Both the position numbers and the translations under genes were made by a program. From NCBI GenBank assembly GCA_022829145.1, contig CM040764.1, positions 4,673,552-4,737,551 on the forward strand: DNA of 64,000 nt, in the 5' to 3' direction. The stretch is from Albula goreensis. Its lineage: Eukaryota; Chordata; Actinopteri; Albuliformes; Albulidae. Shown here piece by piece: positions 11,340 through 23,255 of this stretch (positions within the stretch are counted from its first letter, which is position 1; every line of letters begins with the position of its first letter). Under the pieces are notes generated by a model. That model was not told the DNA's origin and searched no databases. It was given only the letters and a program-made list of their open reading frames with translations.

Positions 11340-12400
11340 CAGGTCTTGAGTCTCCCTCTGCTGGTTACTGTGTGTATTGCAGGTATTATGTCTCCCTCTG
11401 ATTTCTGCTGTAAAAACGGCAGGTCTTCAGTCTCCCTCTGCTGTTTACTGTGTGTATTGCAGGTGTTATGTCTCCCTCTGATTTCTGCTGTTAAAACTGC
11501 AGGTCTTGAGTCTCTTTCTGCTGGCTATTGTGTGTATTGCAGGGGATTTCGCCCTCTGCTGGTTCATGTTTATATTTGCAGTTGTTATGTCTGCCTTTGC
11601 CAGCTGCAACTTACATTACAGGTCTTGAGTCTCCCTCTGCTGGCTACTGTGTGTATTGCATGTGTTGTCGCCCTCTGCTGGTTCATGTTTATATTGCAGG
11701 TGTTATGTCTCCCTCTGGTTGCTGCTGTTAAAACTGCAGGTCTTGAGTCTCCCTCTATTGGCCACTGTGTGTATTGCAGGTGTTGTTGCCCTCTGCTGGC
11801 TGCTACTGACATTGCAGGTCTTGAGTCTCCCTCTGCTGGTTATTGTGTGCATTGTAGGTGTTGTCGCCCTCTGCTGGTTCATATGTATATTGCAGGTGTT
11901 ATGTCTCTTGCCAGCTGCTATTTATTGTCCAGGTCTTGAGTCTCTCTGCTGGTTATTGTCTGTATTGCAGTTGGTGTCGGCCTCTGCTGGCTCATGTTTA
12001 TATTGCAGGTGTTATGTCTCCCTTTGCCAGCTGCTTTTTGTATGACAGGTCTTGAGTCTACCTCTGCTGGTTATTGTGTGTATTGCAGGTGGTGTCGCCC
12101 TCTGCTGGTTCATGTTTACATTGCAGGTGTTATGTCTCCTTTGCCAGCTGCTTTTTGTATGACAGGTCTTGAGTCTCCCTCTGCTGGTTATTGTGTGTAT
12201 TGCAGGTGTTGTCGCCCTCTGCTGGCTACTATTGACACTGCAGGTCTTGAGTCTCCCTCTGCTGGCTACTGTGTGTATTGCAGGTGTTGTCGCCCTCTGC
12301 TGGCTACTATTGGCACTGCAGGTCTTGAGTCTCCCTCTGCTGGTTCATGTTTATATTGCAGGTGTTATTTCTCCCTCTGTATATATTTTTAAGATTATCA
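11340..12400 (-). repeat. Minisatellite of CTCF-like core motifs (right array)
   Basis: This is the inverted partner of the left array. The plus strand shows repeated GTCGCCCTCTGCTGG and CTCCCTCTGCTGG, so the CTCF-like motif CCAGCAGAGGGCGAC lies on the minus strand. Exact cores occur near 11,667, 11,865, 12,094, 12,210 and 12,289. Together with the left array, the motifs face each other across about 5.2 kb. Confidence 0.9.
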
Positions 12401-12957
12401 TGATGTATTTCACACCTATAATATGGACATTTGTTTGATACAGAATAAAGGCACATTGTCATGACTATTGTTTATTGTTTATTGAACTTTCAGAATTACA
12501 GGTTCATGAAGACATTTGTCATTAAAAACACTGAATTATTTTGTTGTTTAAAAAAAACACCAACAGTAAATAGTCTAAAAATTTTAAGTGTTTCAATTAT
12601 GTAAGCTACAATCTAGTATCTCAGTTCGACACTTTGGGATAGCTGGTCTGTTTGTCTGACCTGTGAGCTCCTCCATGGGGGGGTTAGCCAGTCACTGCAA
12701 CCAGTCAGCAATGAGGCAGTGAGGGTTGTGTGCTTCTACTCACTAGGCAGTGAGTAGAAGCAAATAATAATAAAAAAGACAGAATGAAGGGTGACCAGAT
12801 GAGCAGGAGTCACATGTTCAGCTTTGGCCTGTAACTGTGGGCTCCCCAGTCTTATATTCAGCAAAGAATATAGTATGGCCTTTTGGTAACACTGAGTTTG
12901 GTGGCTTGATGAGGAGGCTTTGTGAGTGCAGCCAAACAGCCAGTCACTGCTGCTCTG

Positions 12958-13275
12958 TTATTTCTGCTGGGAGTGCTTTTGAGAGCTTGATGAGGCTTGA
13001 GCAACAAAGTCCATCTGAACGTCTAGTGACACCTGCTGTATTCGCAGCTTGGCCACTTTCTGCATGTGCGCGCTTTCCGTCTGTCTGATTTCAGACGCCA
13101 CGGATTTGCCAAAGATGTCGAAGGCGTCCTCTGTGGTGTGTCCCCTGGGGCTCCCAGGTTCTTCCGTCTCTAGCCTCGCCCTTTCCTCTGCGGTGGCCCT
13201 GCCCATGTGCCCATTCTTTGGCCGGTTCAGCGAATCAGTCTCCTCCTTTGCCCCAGCTTTAAGTCTCATTGGTGA
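12958..13275 (-). pseudogene. BESS-like C-terminal exon (right copy)
   Basis: The frame runs from the CAG acceptor near 13,276 to a stop at 12,958-12,960. It contains the same DAFDIFGKSVASEIRQ and KLRIQQVSLDVQM motifs as the left copy, with only a few amino-acid differences (for example Gly/Arg in the acidic linker and Val/Phe after QMD). The frame is intact. The close match between copies argues for a recent duplication or gene conversion between the arms. The same family uncertainty applies as for the left copy. Confidence 0.5.
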
Positions 13276-13534
13276 CCTGCAAAGGTGCAAGCAGATAAGT
13301 CATGAGTACCTACGGAAAAACCTTAAACAACATTCATGTATAAATGCTTTAAAGTACACAGAGTCTCTGCACTGAAACAGTCAATAGCAGTACACAACAC
13401 GCAGTACACAAAGTCTCTGTTACAGTTTGTTAATTAGCCCTGAGCCACTGCAGGATGGATTTAAATTGTTCCAAAAATGCTAATACAGGAATTGGACACA
13501 GGAATTGGGTAAGAAGGTGTTATTCTGATGAACT

Positions 13535-13805
13535 TCAGACACCCAGCTCTATCCTGCCTTGTAAACCTGTCAACATTTCAGTGACTGAGTATTTGTGCGC
13601 GTAACGCTGTACCTCTTCGCTGACATCTTTCTGACTGATATGGAGGCCTCCGATTTCTCCAAGAACTTCAGTACTGACAGGAGGTACACTTGGACGAAGA
13701 AACCTGGCAGTTATCCACGGCTGAGAACCCGGTCTTCCGTCTCTCTCGTGCATGCTGGCTTCTTAGTTCTTCATTTTTTGAGGAGTTCCACCACTGTACA
13801 ACAGA
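13535..13805 (-). pseudogene. Degraded MADF-like exon (right copy)
   Basis: This is the inverted counterpart of the left MADF-like exon. A small difference near 13,625-13,640 changes the frame after the aromatic motif, so the downstream part stays open (ending RIELGV then a stop at 13,535) while the MADF-like LRSQYARERR part is in another frame. Both copies are thus frame-broken around the same place. Confidence 0.4.
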
Positions 13806-14853
13806 GAAAACATCAAACAAACTGCCTTTTGACTACAACAGACGACACACTTCTGGGTTTCACAATGCGAAGACACAGAGATAGACACATTTGAAAAATC
13901 TGTAAGAAGCAATGCTGCATACAGTAAATTTGAGCATTTGAGATGACATGTACAATGCTATACATTTCTAAATTCACAAAGAGATACAATGTACATATGT
14001 GAGCATCACAAACTTATTATTGTCTGGTACAAAAACAAAATATAATTACCATGTTCACAATAAAATAAAAATATGAGAACATAAGATTTGACAATGAGTA
14101 TGCATTCAGCCCACACATTCAGCTTTGTCATTTTCACATGATATCCTCAGAGCATCCAGGACTATGTTACCTGTCTCTACTACCCACCTGCACAACATAT
14201 TAAATGCATTTGGTCCATGAAAAAAATGGCTACTTCGAGATATTACCAAAAAATGTACCATAACAAATATGAAGTACACATAATCTCTATCTTTTGTTGT
14301 AAACAAATTACACTCATGCATTTACCTAATGTCATGAAAGGATAGGTTTTAGGGTTGACACAAAGTTGGTTTGTTCATACAAGTGGCCACAGAGGGGCGA
14401 GTGTGAGTGTGCTTGCGTCTGTTGCTGCAAGAACTTCAGTATGTGAAGAATATTAATATCTAAGAATCTTAGTTTCTATTTGTAATGAACTCTTACATCG
14501 AAAAAATTTAAGCAAAACTATTCTTTATCCAAGAAAAGAGCTTCCATAATTTTTCAAAATGAATAACTGAGATGTTCTAAGGCAATATTTCTCTTCTATA
14601 ATGTAATAAATTCAAGTAGCTCACCAAGCAAAATGTGGAAAATGTAAGGGAGCTGGTGAGGCGAAGATGTTGCAGACCTCAGCATGTGAAAACAGCCATC
14701 CCCTGCAGCAGAAGCAAAGACAGTAAAAGAGTGCATGGGTGTCCTCCTGAATGTTTTCTCCTTTGAGAGCCAACCAACAGCACCTTCATTCCTGCAGGGG
14801 ACCCAAGGGAAGGTGGAGATTTACCCAGCTGGCTCGGGGGTGGGCAGGGTATT

Positions 14854-15148
14854 GAAAATCTAGAAAAGACAAAAGACTACAGTCATCCCCAAAAAATGGA
14901 AAAAAGGGCTGACACAAAAATATTTGATATTTTAGCATCTATATTCTGCACTCGTGCAAGAAAAAGTTGTCAGAAATGCTTTAAAAGTAAGTAAATGGGA
15001 TATATGTGTTATACTGATTTACTTTAATTTAGAGCCAAAACACATTTTTGTTTCAACCCATTTTGTTCCACTTTTTGGAGATAGGGCTATAGTCTTATGT
15101 CTTTTCTAGATTTTCGGTTTAACACATATATCCCATTTACTTACTTTT
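14854..15148. repeat. Two interleaved inverted repeats at the palindrome border
   Basis: Segment A (14,854-14,880, GAAAATCTAGAAAAGAC and on) is inverted at 15,090-15,115 with one mismatch. Segment B (14,983-15,011) is inverted perfectly over 29 bases at 15,120-15,148. The order is A, B, A', B', so the two pairs cannot nest as one simple hairpin. A begins where similarity between the large arms ends. Confidence 0.85.
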
Positions 15149-18100
15149 CAGTACAGAACGGGGCAGAGACACTTTGTATTACTCTACAAAGTACTCTGCA
15201 AAGTAAGAATCACCTTCTTCTACATATAAGTGTAAATATTTTCTTTTTCTGTTATATTATGCTATATACTATATTTGTAAGCTGACAGGCATGTTACTTG
15301 TGTTGGAAGGAAGAATTTGGCCCGGGTAAGTGGTTGAGTTATTTTGGCTTGCATAGCTAACTTGCATTTGTGCTTGGTGCTGTTACAAATATACTCACTG
15401 GTTTGGAAATGTTTTTTCATTGAGGCTGGCACCATTGCTCATATTAATTTGGTAAATGAGCAGTATACTAACAGTATGTTTTCCTACATGGTAATTTACT
15501 CTGGGTAAGAGTGCCTGCCGAATGACTAAATTGTAGTAATGTAATGAGACAAAGTGATTCCACCTCCTTCATCATATGCTCAGCCCATACGCTGTCATCG
15601 ATTTTGTCAGTGGCTCTGGTCTTTTGTCAGGTTTCATGAACCCACAGCCTTCATGAAACCTGGAAAACCCCACATTTTTCCACATGGAAATTCAGTGGAA
15701 TTCTCTGGAGGGTTCTTCCCATTTATAAAGACCGCCTCCATCGTCATGGCAGAAACAACGTCATGCACTGGTGCCATCAATGCAACTGCCGGCATGAGGA
15801 AGCTGGCCAGAAGTTAGTCGCTGCACCCCCATTCCGCCAGTCGCATACCCACATACTTTTCGCATCTTGTCACTGGGCATGTTGGCTTTGCGATTCTTGC
15901 ACCTGCACTGGCCCGAAGCGGAGTCCCACCCTGGCCAGTTTACCAGAAGCCTGTGTTGTTTCTGCAGTTTGAGCTCATAAAGGCCTCTCTGTTCAGGCTG
16001 TCCACTGCATGTGACGGGTCTGTTCTGGCCCACCGTCGACTCGATGTCGGCAGCGCCCCTTGTTAAAACTTGGACTCCGCCTCAATTACTACAGAAAACA
16101 GCCTTTCTGCTCATTCCGAGGCAATGGGCGGGATGGAGGACCACCAGCCTACGAGCCCTGCCACGTTCATTTCCCCTTTAGTCTTATCTGGTATTCATCG
16201 AAGTCCTGCTTTTTAACATTTCCCTAAAATCGATCCCCCAATATTCAGTCTTATGATGTTAAATATGGCCAGCATTGTGGAAAAGTAAACCCTTAAGAAT
16301 TCGTGCCTTTTCTGAGAAGCAACGACTTCCAAGAAAACATTTCTTGTAACTGTTTAGCAATCTCTAAGAGGATTTTTGGCCAATTTTCCACACAGAAGTA
16401 GTCACCCATAAGCATTTCATGTCCGCTTATTTCCAGAGTCATTCAATTTTGTACAGCTGTGTGCATTTCATTTCCTTCTTGTGATGACACCTCTATTTTT
16501 TTTTGGTTTGTTGACCCAGAGCTAAAGCCTTTCATGGCCTTCAGAACCCAACCCAACCAACACAGCAACCCATACTGCCTCTACCACTAGGCACAACACT
16601 ACCCATACTCATGCACTCAAAGGCTGTGCTTGGCTTCATGGTGAAACTATACTATCTCCCGAATATATTCCTTCATTGAGGTACTGTATACATGTAGCTA
16701 TCTGGCCTAACACGTTACACTTATTTACAAAATGTCAAAAAAAGGTTTTGAAATTCCCCTCTTGAGAAAGAGGGAATGTGGTCGGTGCGAGCGAAGGTCA
16801 GGGGTTACAGGAAACCCCGAAAACGTAGCGAAATCTTTCGAGGCTCACTCTCACGCAGGGCCTGAGCTTTCCAGGATTCTTCAGCTTCTTCACTCCAAAG
16901 CAGATGCGCTCGCTCTCCAAGAACAACGGTCACTTGGCAGTCGTCTCGTGTCGAGGGCAGGGAGATGGGGAAGAAAATATTGTGGCCTCCTTGGATACGG
17001 GCTGAAGACTGTAACAGATTCACTCCACAACCTCACCTCCTTAAATCCCTTTTGATTACAAATAATGCCAAATCTGCCTGGAACATCTTTTCACACATTT
17101 TTTTTATCAATACAGGCAGTAAAACGCAATAATTTCTGAGAATACTCCCTCCCAGCAGTCCTGGGAAGTAACTGAAATTTTCCTTGTTTGTTTTTATTGC
17201 CATTAGATCCGGTAGCTAAGCCAAACCACTGCACCTTATCAGGAATCTTCAACATGATGTGCTATTTCCGATTTTCTGGTAACAGTTGAAATCCCATTCC
17301 GGCTAATTTGAGAACAGCTATCCGAGCTCACACCATGCTTGCAAACAGGGCTTATATTACCACACAGTTATTAATGCAAATAATTATTGTTTCAGAACCC
17401 TTGTCCATGCCTACAAAATTATGGTTTCATAAATGATACGTTCTCGTAGATGATGCAATTATACATACATAAAATAATTATTTGGCTTTAGGCTGGCAGT
17501 AAATGGGTATCGCTCATCACTACACTCTGTTATTGAGGGCCCAAAATATGAGCCAGCACAATGTTGTCATCCCAACCTAGATCTAATAAACACTTCATTA
17601 TGTAGACCTTTGGGTGACCTTTTGCAGGATGTATGGAGGCCTTAAATAGGCCTCCTGTATAGGTGATGGCGTCCTGTGCAAGGTCGTTCAGTCCCGGGTG
17701 CTCGTTTTGGATTACATCACCTTCGCCTGAATTCCCGAGGGGTTGACCGTCGCAATATTTTTCATTCTCTAGCGGCACTTTGGCAAGATCTCAGCCATCC
17801 GAAACGAACGTCAGAAAGTGCAGTCCTTCTCCCAGGGCACAATCTTTACATATTTCGAGGGTGAGTATCGGTTTGCTCAACGTTCTCATGACAGGAAGTA
17901 TTCTCGCACATACGCAAACCATCTGTCAGCTCTGAGGTCCAAGTGGAGACCTTTTGTTGCACGCCTAGAAATGTGAAATCTTGGGAACTGGAGAGAAAAG
18001 CCAGTCCACCATTAAAGGAACCAGTCTCCTAACCGGGTCATCTGACGACCTGCTAACTGTTAGCTGCGAATCACCCATTGCTACTGCATGAGCTCTCTAT

Positions 18101-19400
18101 CTGTACATTGACTTCTAGCGGTTTCATATTTCTTTGTTTGTGCCATAGTCCCTCAGCAATGAGTATGTCCTGTTTCCAAGACCTTCAGCTTCAAACTGAA
18201 TTGATCTCCTGAAGGAGAATAACCAAAACTGTGTTCTGGGGGTCAAATTTGGCCCTGTAATTTTTTTGAAGAACAGGCCGGTAGAAGTTCTGAAAACAAC
18301 TGACCTCATTATTTTCCCAGCTGCACACAAGATAATAAACCAAGTTTCGCTTCACTTTTGGAAATACAGCTTTTAAACACATTGCGCTCTGACAGTGGAC
18401 CATACTCCAATCAGTTAAAATGCACACACTTGTGACTCTATCTGAATTTCAAGGCTACATGCACCAGCTATAAACATAGGTAGTACATGGGGGTAGCAAG
18501 CAGAGTTTAATTAGCTATACGCACAAAACATTGGCCAAATGAATTCACCTGTTTCAGTGACTAGTTCACATCCTGGACCAAAACAAGTTTGAATAATACG
18601 GGTCCTATGAATAAAACATGAAGGGACTACTTTAATGTACCTTATTAACGTTAAAAATAAAAAAGCCCTTTCACCTCCATTATCCAGATTATTGATTCAT
18701 GGTAACGTCCGGCCTCAGAAACGGAACACGCCAGCTTGGTGAACGAGGACCATCAAGTGTTTGAAGCACAAATCTATTTGCATCTTCCTGTGGCCTTTGA
18801 TTTTCTGACCTGGCGAATAAACCATGGCTTGCCTCTGGGTAGGAAACCTTGTTTCCTGTTTACTCTTCCATTCAATTAAGCATGTATTCCATTTAACACT
18901 CGATTGCTTAAGGAATATGCAGAGAGATGCTCACTTAAATTCATTTTAAAATGCATTCAGCACTCTTGAGGTCAAAGTTGGACAGCTGAACTCTTTACAC
19001 GCACATGGGTAATTCATAACATGGTTCAACTGTGAAGGGATGAAATTAATACAGCAAGGGCACACTATCTGCAGAAACATAACACATCAAGCGGCATGCT
19101 ATTCCCTTTTAGTTCTCAACAAGTGCTGTTATTCAATTTTGAACACAGACTAAAAATGTCAAAATAAATTTAAAAATTCAGAAGCTGTATGACGATATGA
19201 AGAAACGCGCACCACAGATGAGATTGATTTATGGAACAGAGAGGAACGTATATGAAAAATATTGTCATATATTTTTATGATAGGTGGAGTCTGTGGATTA
19301 CTCCCTGCGGCTTTACAACGCTAACAGATTTCATGTGCATTACATCAATCAGAAAATATGCTGTCCTTTAACAGGATTACATCAATTTATTTGCCTCATG
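15149..19400. other. Intergenic DNA without a recognised gene
   Basis: Scattered open frames of 60-107 codons (for example at 15,554-16,033 and 16,732-17,055) show no family motif, no consistent splice signals and no codon-usage contrast that I can see. Apart from the hairpin above I find no mobile element that I can name. Confidence 0.5.
15628..15662. repeat. Perfect 13-bp hairpin with 9-base loop
   Basis: CAGGTTTCATGAA (15,628-15,640) is followed by a 9-base loop and its exact reverse complement (15,650-15,662). No gene overlaps it. Confidence 0.8.
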
Positions 19401-19424
19401 GGTTGTTTGAAATTGCTGTGAACC

Positions 19425-19610
19425 GGACCCCGCCCGGCACTGGGGTTGCTTCACCCCCCTCGGTTTAATCGATGCTGGAAATTCGTGCCCAAAGTGCGGA
19501 TGATCGATCGTCAGGCTGGGAGCCGCACTCCCCACGTGCGTACGAGCCCAGGCTCCCCGCGGAACAACGGCGGCCTCGTGTCATTTCGTTCGGACCCTTT
19601 GATGCGAGTC
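19425..19610. other. CpG-rich patch outside any gene
   Basis: The segment contains clustered CpG (for example CACGTGCGTACGAG and CCGCGGAACAACGGCGGC) within otherwise CpG-poor surroundings. No exon or promoter element was identified. Confidence 0.35.
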
Positions 19611-19809
19611 ACCATATCACCACCCATACCCATCAGTACCACCATGCCTGATTCACTGGAGCACTTTTTCATCCCATGGTTCTGAATGACATGGTACCTG
19701 GGTTAGAGTCGCACACGCTTTACAGGACTCTCACTCTGTGTTTGTGCTCAGATCACGCGTTTGTTTACTTATCATTGTTCAGGGTGGCCCCAGCAACACA
19801 GATGTATTG

Positions 19810-19826
19810 GGTGTGTGTGTATGTGT

Positions 19827-19868
<42 letters not shown>
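19810..19868. repeat. (GT)n microsatellite
   Basis: An interrupted run of TG dinucleotides. Confidence 0.95.
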
Positions 19869-19869
<1 letters not shown>

Positions 19870-22788
19870 ATGTCAATCCACATTGCCTGTTCCTCTTCAT
19901 ATTTTTTCATTATAAACAGGAATTACTTCTATTCTTTCATCTATAACTAGCACTCATGCCAAGTAACAAAAACACTTCATAACACAGAACATGAGAAATA
20001 TTTTCAAACTTAAAGATTATCAAGAATTTCAGCTAGTCAATGCAGCAAGAAAAAGAGGAAACAAACTAAATAAGTAATGCAAAATATAAGTATATAACCT
20101 TCAGATGTATTTTGGGTTTCCAGGTTGCAAGATAACTGAATACACCAGCCCATATTAACAAAAGGGTTTAAGGAACAATCGCACAGCAGGACCAAAGACA
20201 CTTCAAAAAGCCAAGGAACAAACGCTTCAAGACGTGGCATGCCTTCACTGGAATGTAAGCTATGACACCGTTCATCGGCTCCCTCCTCCTGAATACTGTA
20301 AATTCTCAGAACGACTGAGGGAGGCTACAAATGCCGCCCCTCGCTGAGAGAGTGAAGAATGCTGGAAGCCTGTCAAAGCTCATAAATAAATCTGCGTTCT
20401 GCTTGGCGCGAACACACCGCTGGCTCCCGAATTCCCACTGGCGCCCCACTCCCATGAAAAAAAAATGTGGGAAATCTTTCCATCCCGTTCGCAGGGATAC
20501 CTGGATGCCTGTTAGCGGGGCTCGGGCCAGGTTCGTGCCTGCAGTCGGTGATAACACAAATTCTCCAGATGGTTTCTGCGGGCCTATCTTTGCCTATCAG
20601 AACGCTATCTATATTGAGAGCCTGGGAAAGGTACACATAAGGTATTCCTGAAATGTATCATTCAATATAGATGCCGTGATCTGGGTTATGATAAACCTCC
20701 ACATAGACAATAACAATAAAAATGTTCTCCATTTCTGTAGGCAGGAATTAAGAGGGAACGGAAAACTTTTTTCAAACACATTCTATTCATGACATGAAAC
20801 ATCTTCAAAGAGTAAATCATCCTGCAGCAATATGTGTACCGTAAAATCTGTATCTCATATTTCTAAGGACATAGAAGAATATGTAAAATACGCAAATGTC
20901 ACATAAAGATTTATAGGAACTGCCAAAGGTACTTTTTGGTAAATATGAGCCTTTTGGTTTTAAAGTCAGTCAGGATGAGACTGTGAATAATCACTGAAAT
21001 AGGTCTTGGTCTCCCTTTGTGGATGTACCTGTGTAACTACATAAGGATTACAACACAAAATCAATTCTGATGTTGGTTTGCCTCGAACAAACACTTGTTT
21101 TTTTTTCTTATAGGAAACTAAGGATTCTTCTCTGATAGACTAATCATATCACAGATTTGGTTGAGGGTAACCCATTTGAATTAAACTGAGTCTACGTAAG
21201 TAAGTACTGCAAATGAGCTGTTGCATACTTGAAATATACTTGTGCCTCATATATTTATTAAATGTCCAGAAAATCCAGCCAAACATCTTCCCACGGTGTT
21301 ATTTGTTCCTGTTGAGATGGTCATAAATATATACATAGGTATGTTTAGGTGTAGGTATGTTTGATGGATCCTGGACTGAACTGTGGTGAGATTATGAATT
21401 GGAGACAAACTGAATACAGGTAAGAAAGTCTCAGATCAGGAGTGCTGATCTCAGATTATACTTCAGATGCCCATATTCTATCCTTACCCATTATGAGATA
21501 AAAGGCTAAACTGATCCCAGGTCAGCGCCCCTACTCTAAGGATAACTCTTCATGAGTACAGGCCTGATCGTAACCACCCAATGGACATAACATTGGTTTA
21601 TGTTTCTGTCATGTGTTGAGGCATCACAATGTGGCCAAACCTTCACTTCAGTGCTGAAGTCATGCACTGCCCTATATAGTGCTAATGAATGATAAAGCAC
21701 ACAGTTATCTCATTCATAACAGATTTCCATTTCCTGAATGATGGAAGTGTCATGTTTTATTGCAATATACTGTATATGTTTCTCAGACGGCAAAATGTAT
21801 GGTAATCCCAGCTCAGGATTCATCTTAACACACTGGCTGACACATGACCTTGAACGCTCGACACACCCGCGTCGAGCTTTAACCCACCCAAACACTGTGA
21901 CTCACGCTTGTTGTCTGCTCCTCTTAAATTCCATAGTAGCCGATTCACTGAGGCAATTCACGTCACGCTATCAAGATTACACCCTACATGACCATATCTG
22001 GACGAGACCTCTTGCCAGCTTTCTTTATGTACTCAGATAACATGCTTGTTTACCTGCCATTGCTCAAGGCGGCCCAATGTAACACGGTGACATTGCTAAT
22101 ATATGTGTGTGAGTGTGCATTTACCTCTGTAGAAGCTATATACAAGATATACACAAAATAATGAAGACACACATTTTGAAGAAATGAACTAAGCTGCAGT
22201 TAAAAAGAAGTTTAACTGTGTGTTTCATATTAAGGTCAATACTATTTACAAATAGGTTTAAATCCATCAACACCGCTAAACACACTGCTAAGTGGATTCA
22301 GGACTGTTGTCATGGACAACAGGATGAAGTTAAGCACCTCCCACAGCCTTGACAATCACAAGATCTAAAAATCATGGTTAATTCTGGAACTAGAACACTA
22401 GAAATAGCTCAAAATAGTTCACAACTTTTCAAAGAATGAACCTATTCTGATGGCGGGGGGGTCTTGGATGGTATTTCTATTATTTAGTCTAAAAGGCTCG
22501 AGAAGTTGACATGGGAATTCTCATAGAATGGCCAGAACAAAAAAGGTCATAGTATGTTTTGGCCAACGCAAAGGTACAATGACCACAGTAACAGCAGCCC
22601 AATGTAATTCTGAGCCGCTGTACGCACACACATACTGTTCTGCTCCTCTCATATGGAATCACTACAGTTATAAAGACGCAAGGAATTTATATGTTACAGA
22701 GCCGCTTTGGAATGTTATGCGCTGTTGGGGCAACATCTGTTTTGGTTGTTTGGATGTTTACAGAGTTGTTCTTTAGCTGATGCGCTGA
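19869..22788. other. Intergenic DNA with repeat fragments
   Basis: No gene was recognised. Near 21,435-21,580 it contains gatcagg/tgctgatct and CTGATCCCAGGTCAGC motifs, which resemble a dispersed fish repeat also seen degenerately at about 23,445-23,530 (CAGATCCTAGACCAGCACTC). A segment at 22,030-22,110 resembles 19,740-19,815 (both contain a cttgtttac/cgtttgtttac block, a cattg(c/t)tca block and gtgtgtg). Confidence 0.4.
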
Positions 22789-22789
22789 T

Positions 22790-22900
22790 TACTTCTATCT
22801 GGTTCAGTAAGCGAGGCAGTAACCCCTATCTGGCGTAGTAGGCAAGGCGGTGACCCCTTTCACCGCAGGTCACCGGTTTGATGAGTCTACGACCCCGTGT
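22790..22900 (+). repeat. Possible tRNA-derived SINE head with a 31-bp direct duplication
   Basis: Two adjacent blocks starting CTATCTGG (22,796 and 22,827) and ending in (a/g)taaccc or gtgaccc are about 31 bases long and similar. The second has an A-box-like TGGCGTAGTAGGC, followed after a tRNA-like distance by GGTTTGATGA, a weak B box. The tail was not defined. Confidence 0.35.
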
Positions 22901-23119
22901 CATCCTTGTTTCATATCACGACAAACAAACACACAAATTCCAGCCCTGTGCCCACTTTTAAAGCTGTCCGTTCATTTGCATTCATTATTTCATGGAGGCG
23001 TTCATGTCAACTGTACAAAATACTCTCACAGCCTCGTGTCAGACCTACATTTTCAGAATTTATCAGATGTCTTCAGAGTGACTTTCACAGCATGCTGTAC
23101 ATTTTTTACGTACAGTACA

Positions 23120-23255
23120 TTTTTACGGCTAGGTTACGTAAATTAACATGACAGCAATTCAGGTAAAGCACCTAGGTTTATGCAATGGCAATGTCTTACC
23201 TCAGATTTGAACCTGCAACCTCTCAGCTATAAGCTCCCTACCATTATACACAGCT
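23120..23255 (-). mobile_element. tRNA-derived SINE fragment
   Basis: On the minus strand a tRNA-like head shows an A-box-like TATAATGGTAGGG (plus 23,236-23,248) and a good B box GGTTCAAATCT (plus 23,203-23,213). It is followed by a body with CCATTGC, AAACCTAGGTGCTTTACC and GAATTGCT. This resembles the conserved ttgagcaaggtacttaacc/gaattgct region of teleost tRNA SINEs. It is a fragment with no autonomous coding. Confidence 0.55.

Larger units (their letters stand above)
10123..14860 (-). repeat. Right arm of the large inverted duplication
   Basis: The arm is the reverse complement of the left arm. It starts at AAAACACAAAAAGTGG (matching the last bases before the gap) and ends near 14,860, where similarity to 2,632 fades. 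It carries the same landmarks in reverse order. Its internal AT/CT-rich block is single copy, so it may represent the ancestral arm structure better than the left arm does. Confidence 0.93.

Noticed and set aside
16732-17055. 107-codon plus-strand frame
   Set aside because: No recognised motif, no splice context, and an overlapping antisense frame of similar length.
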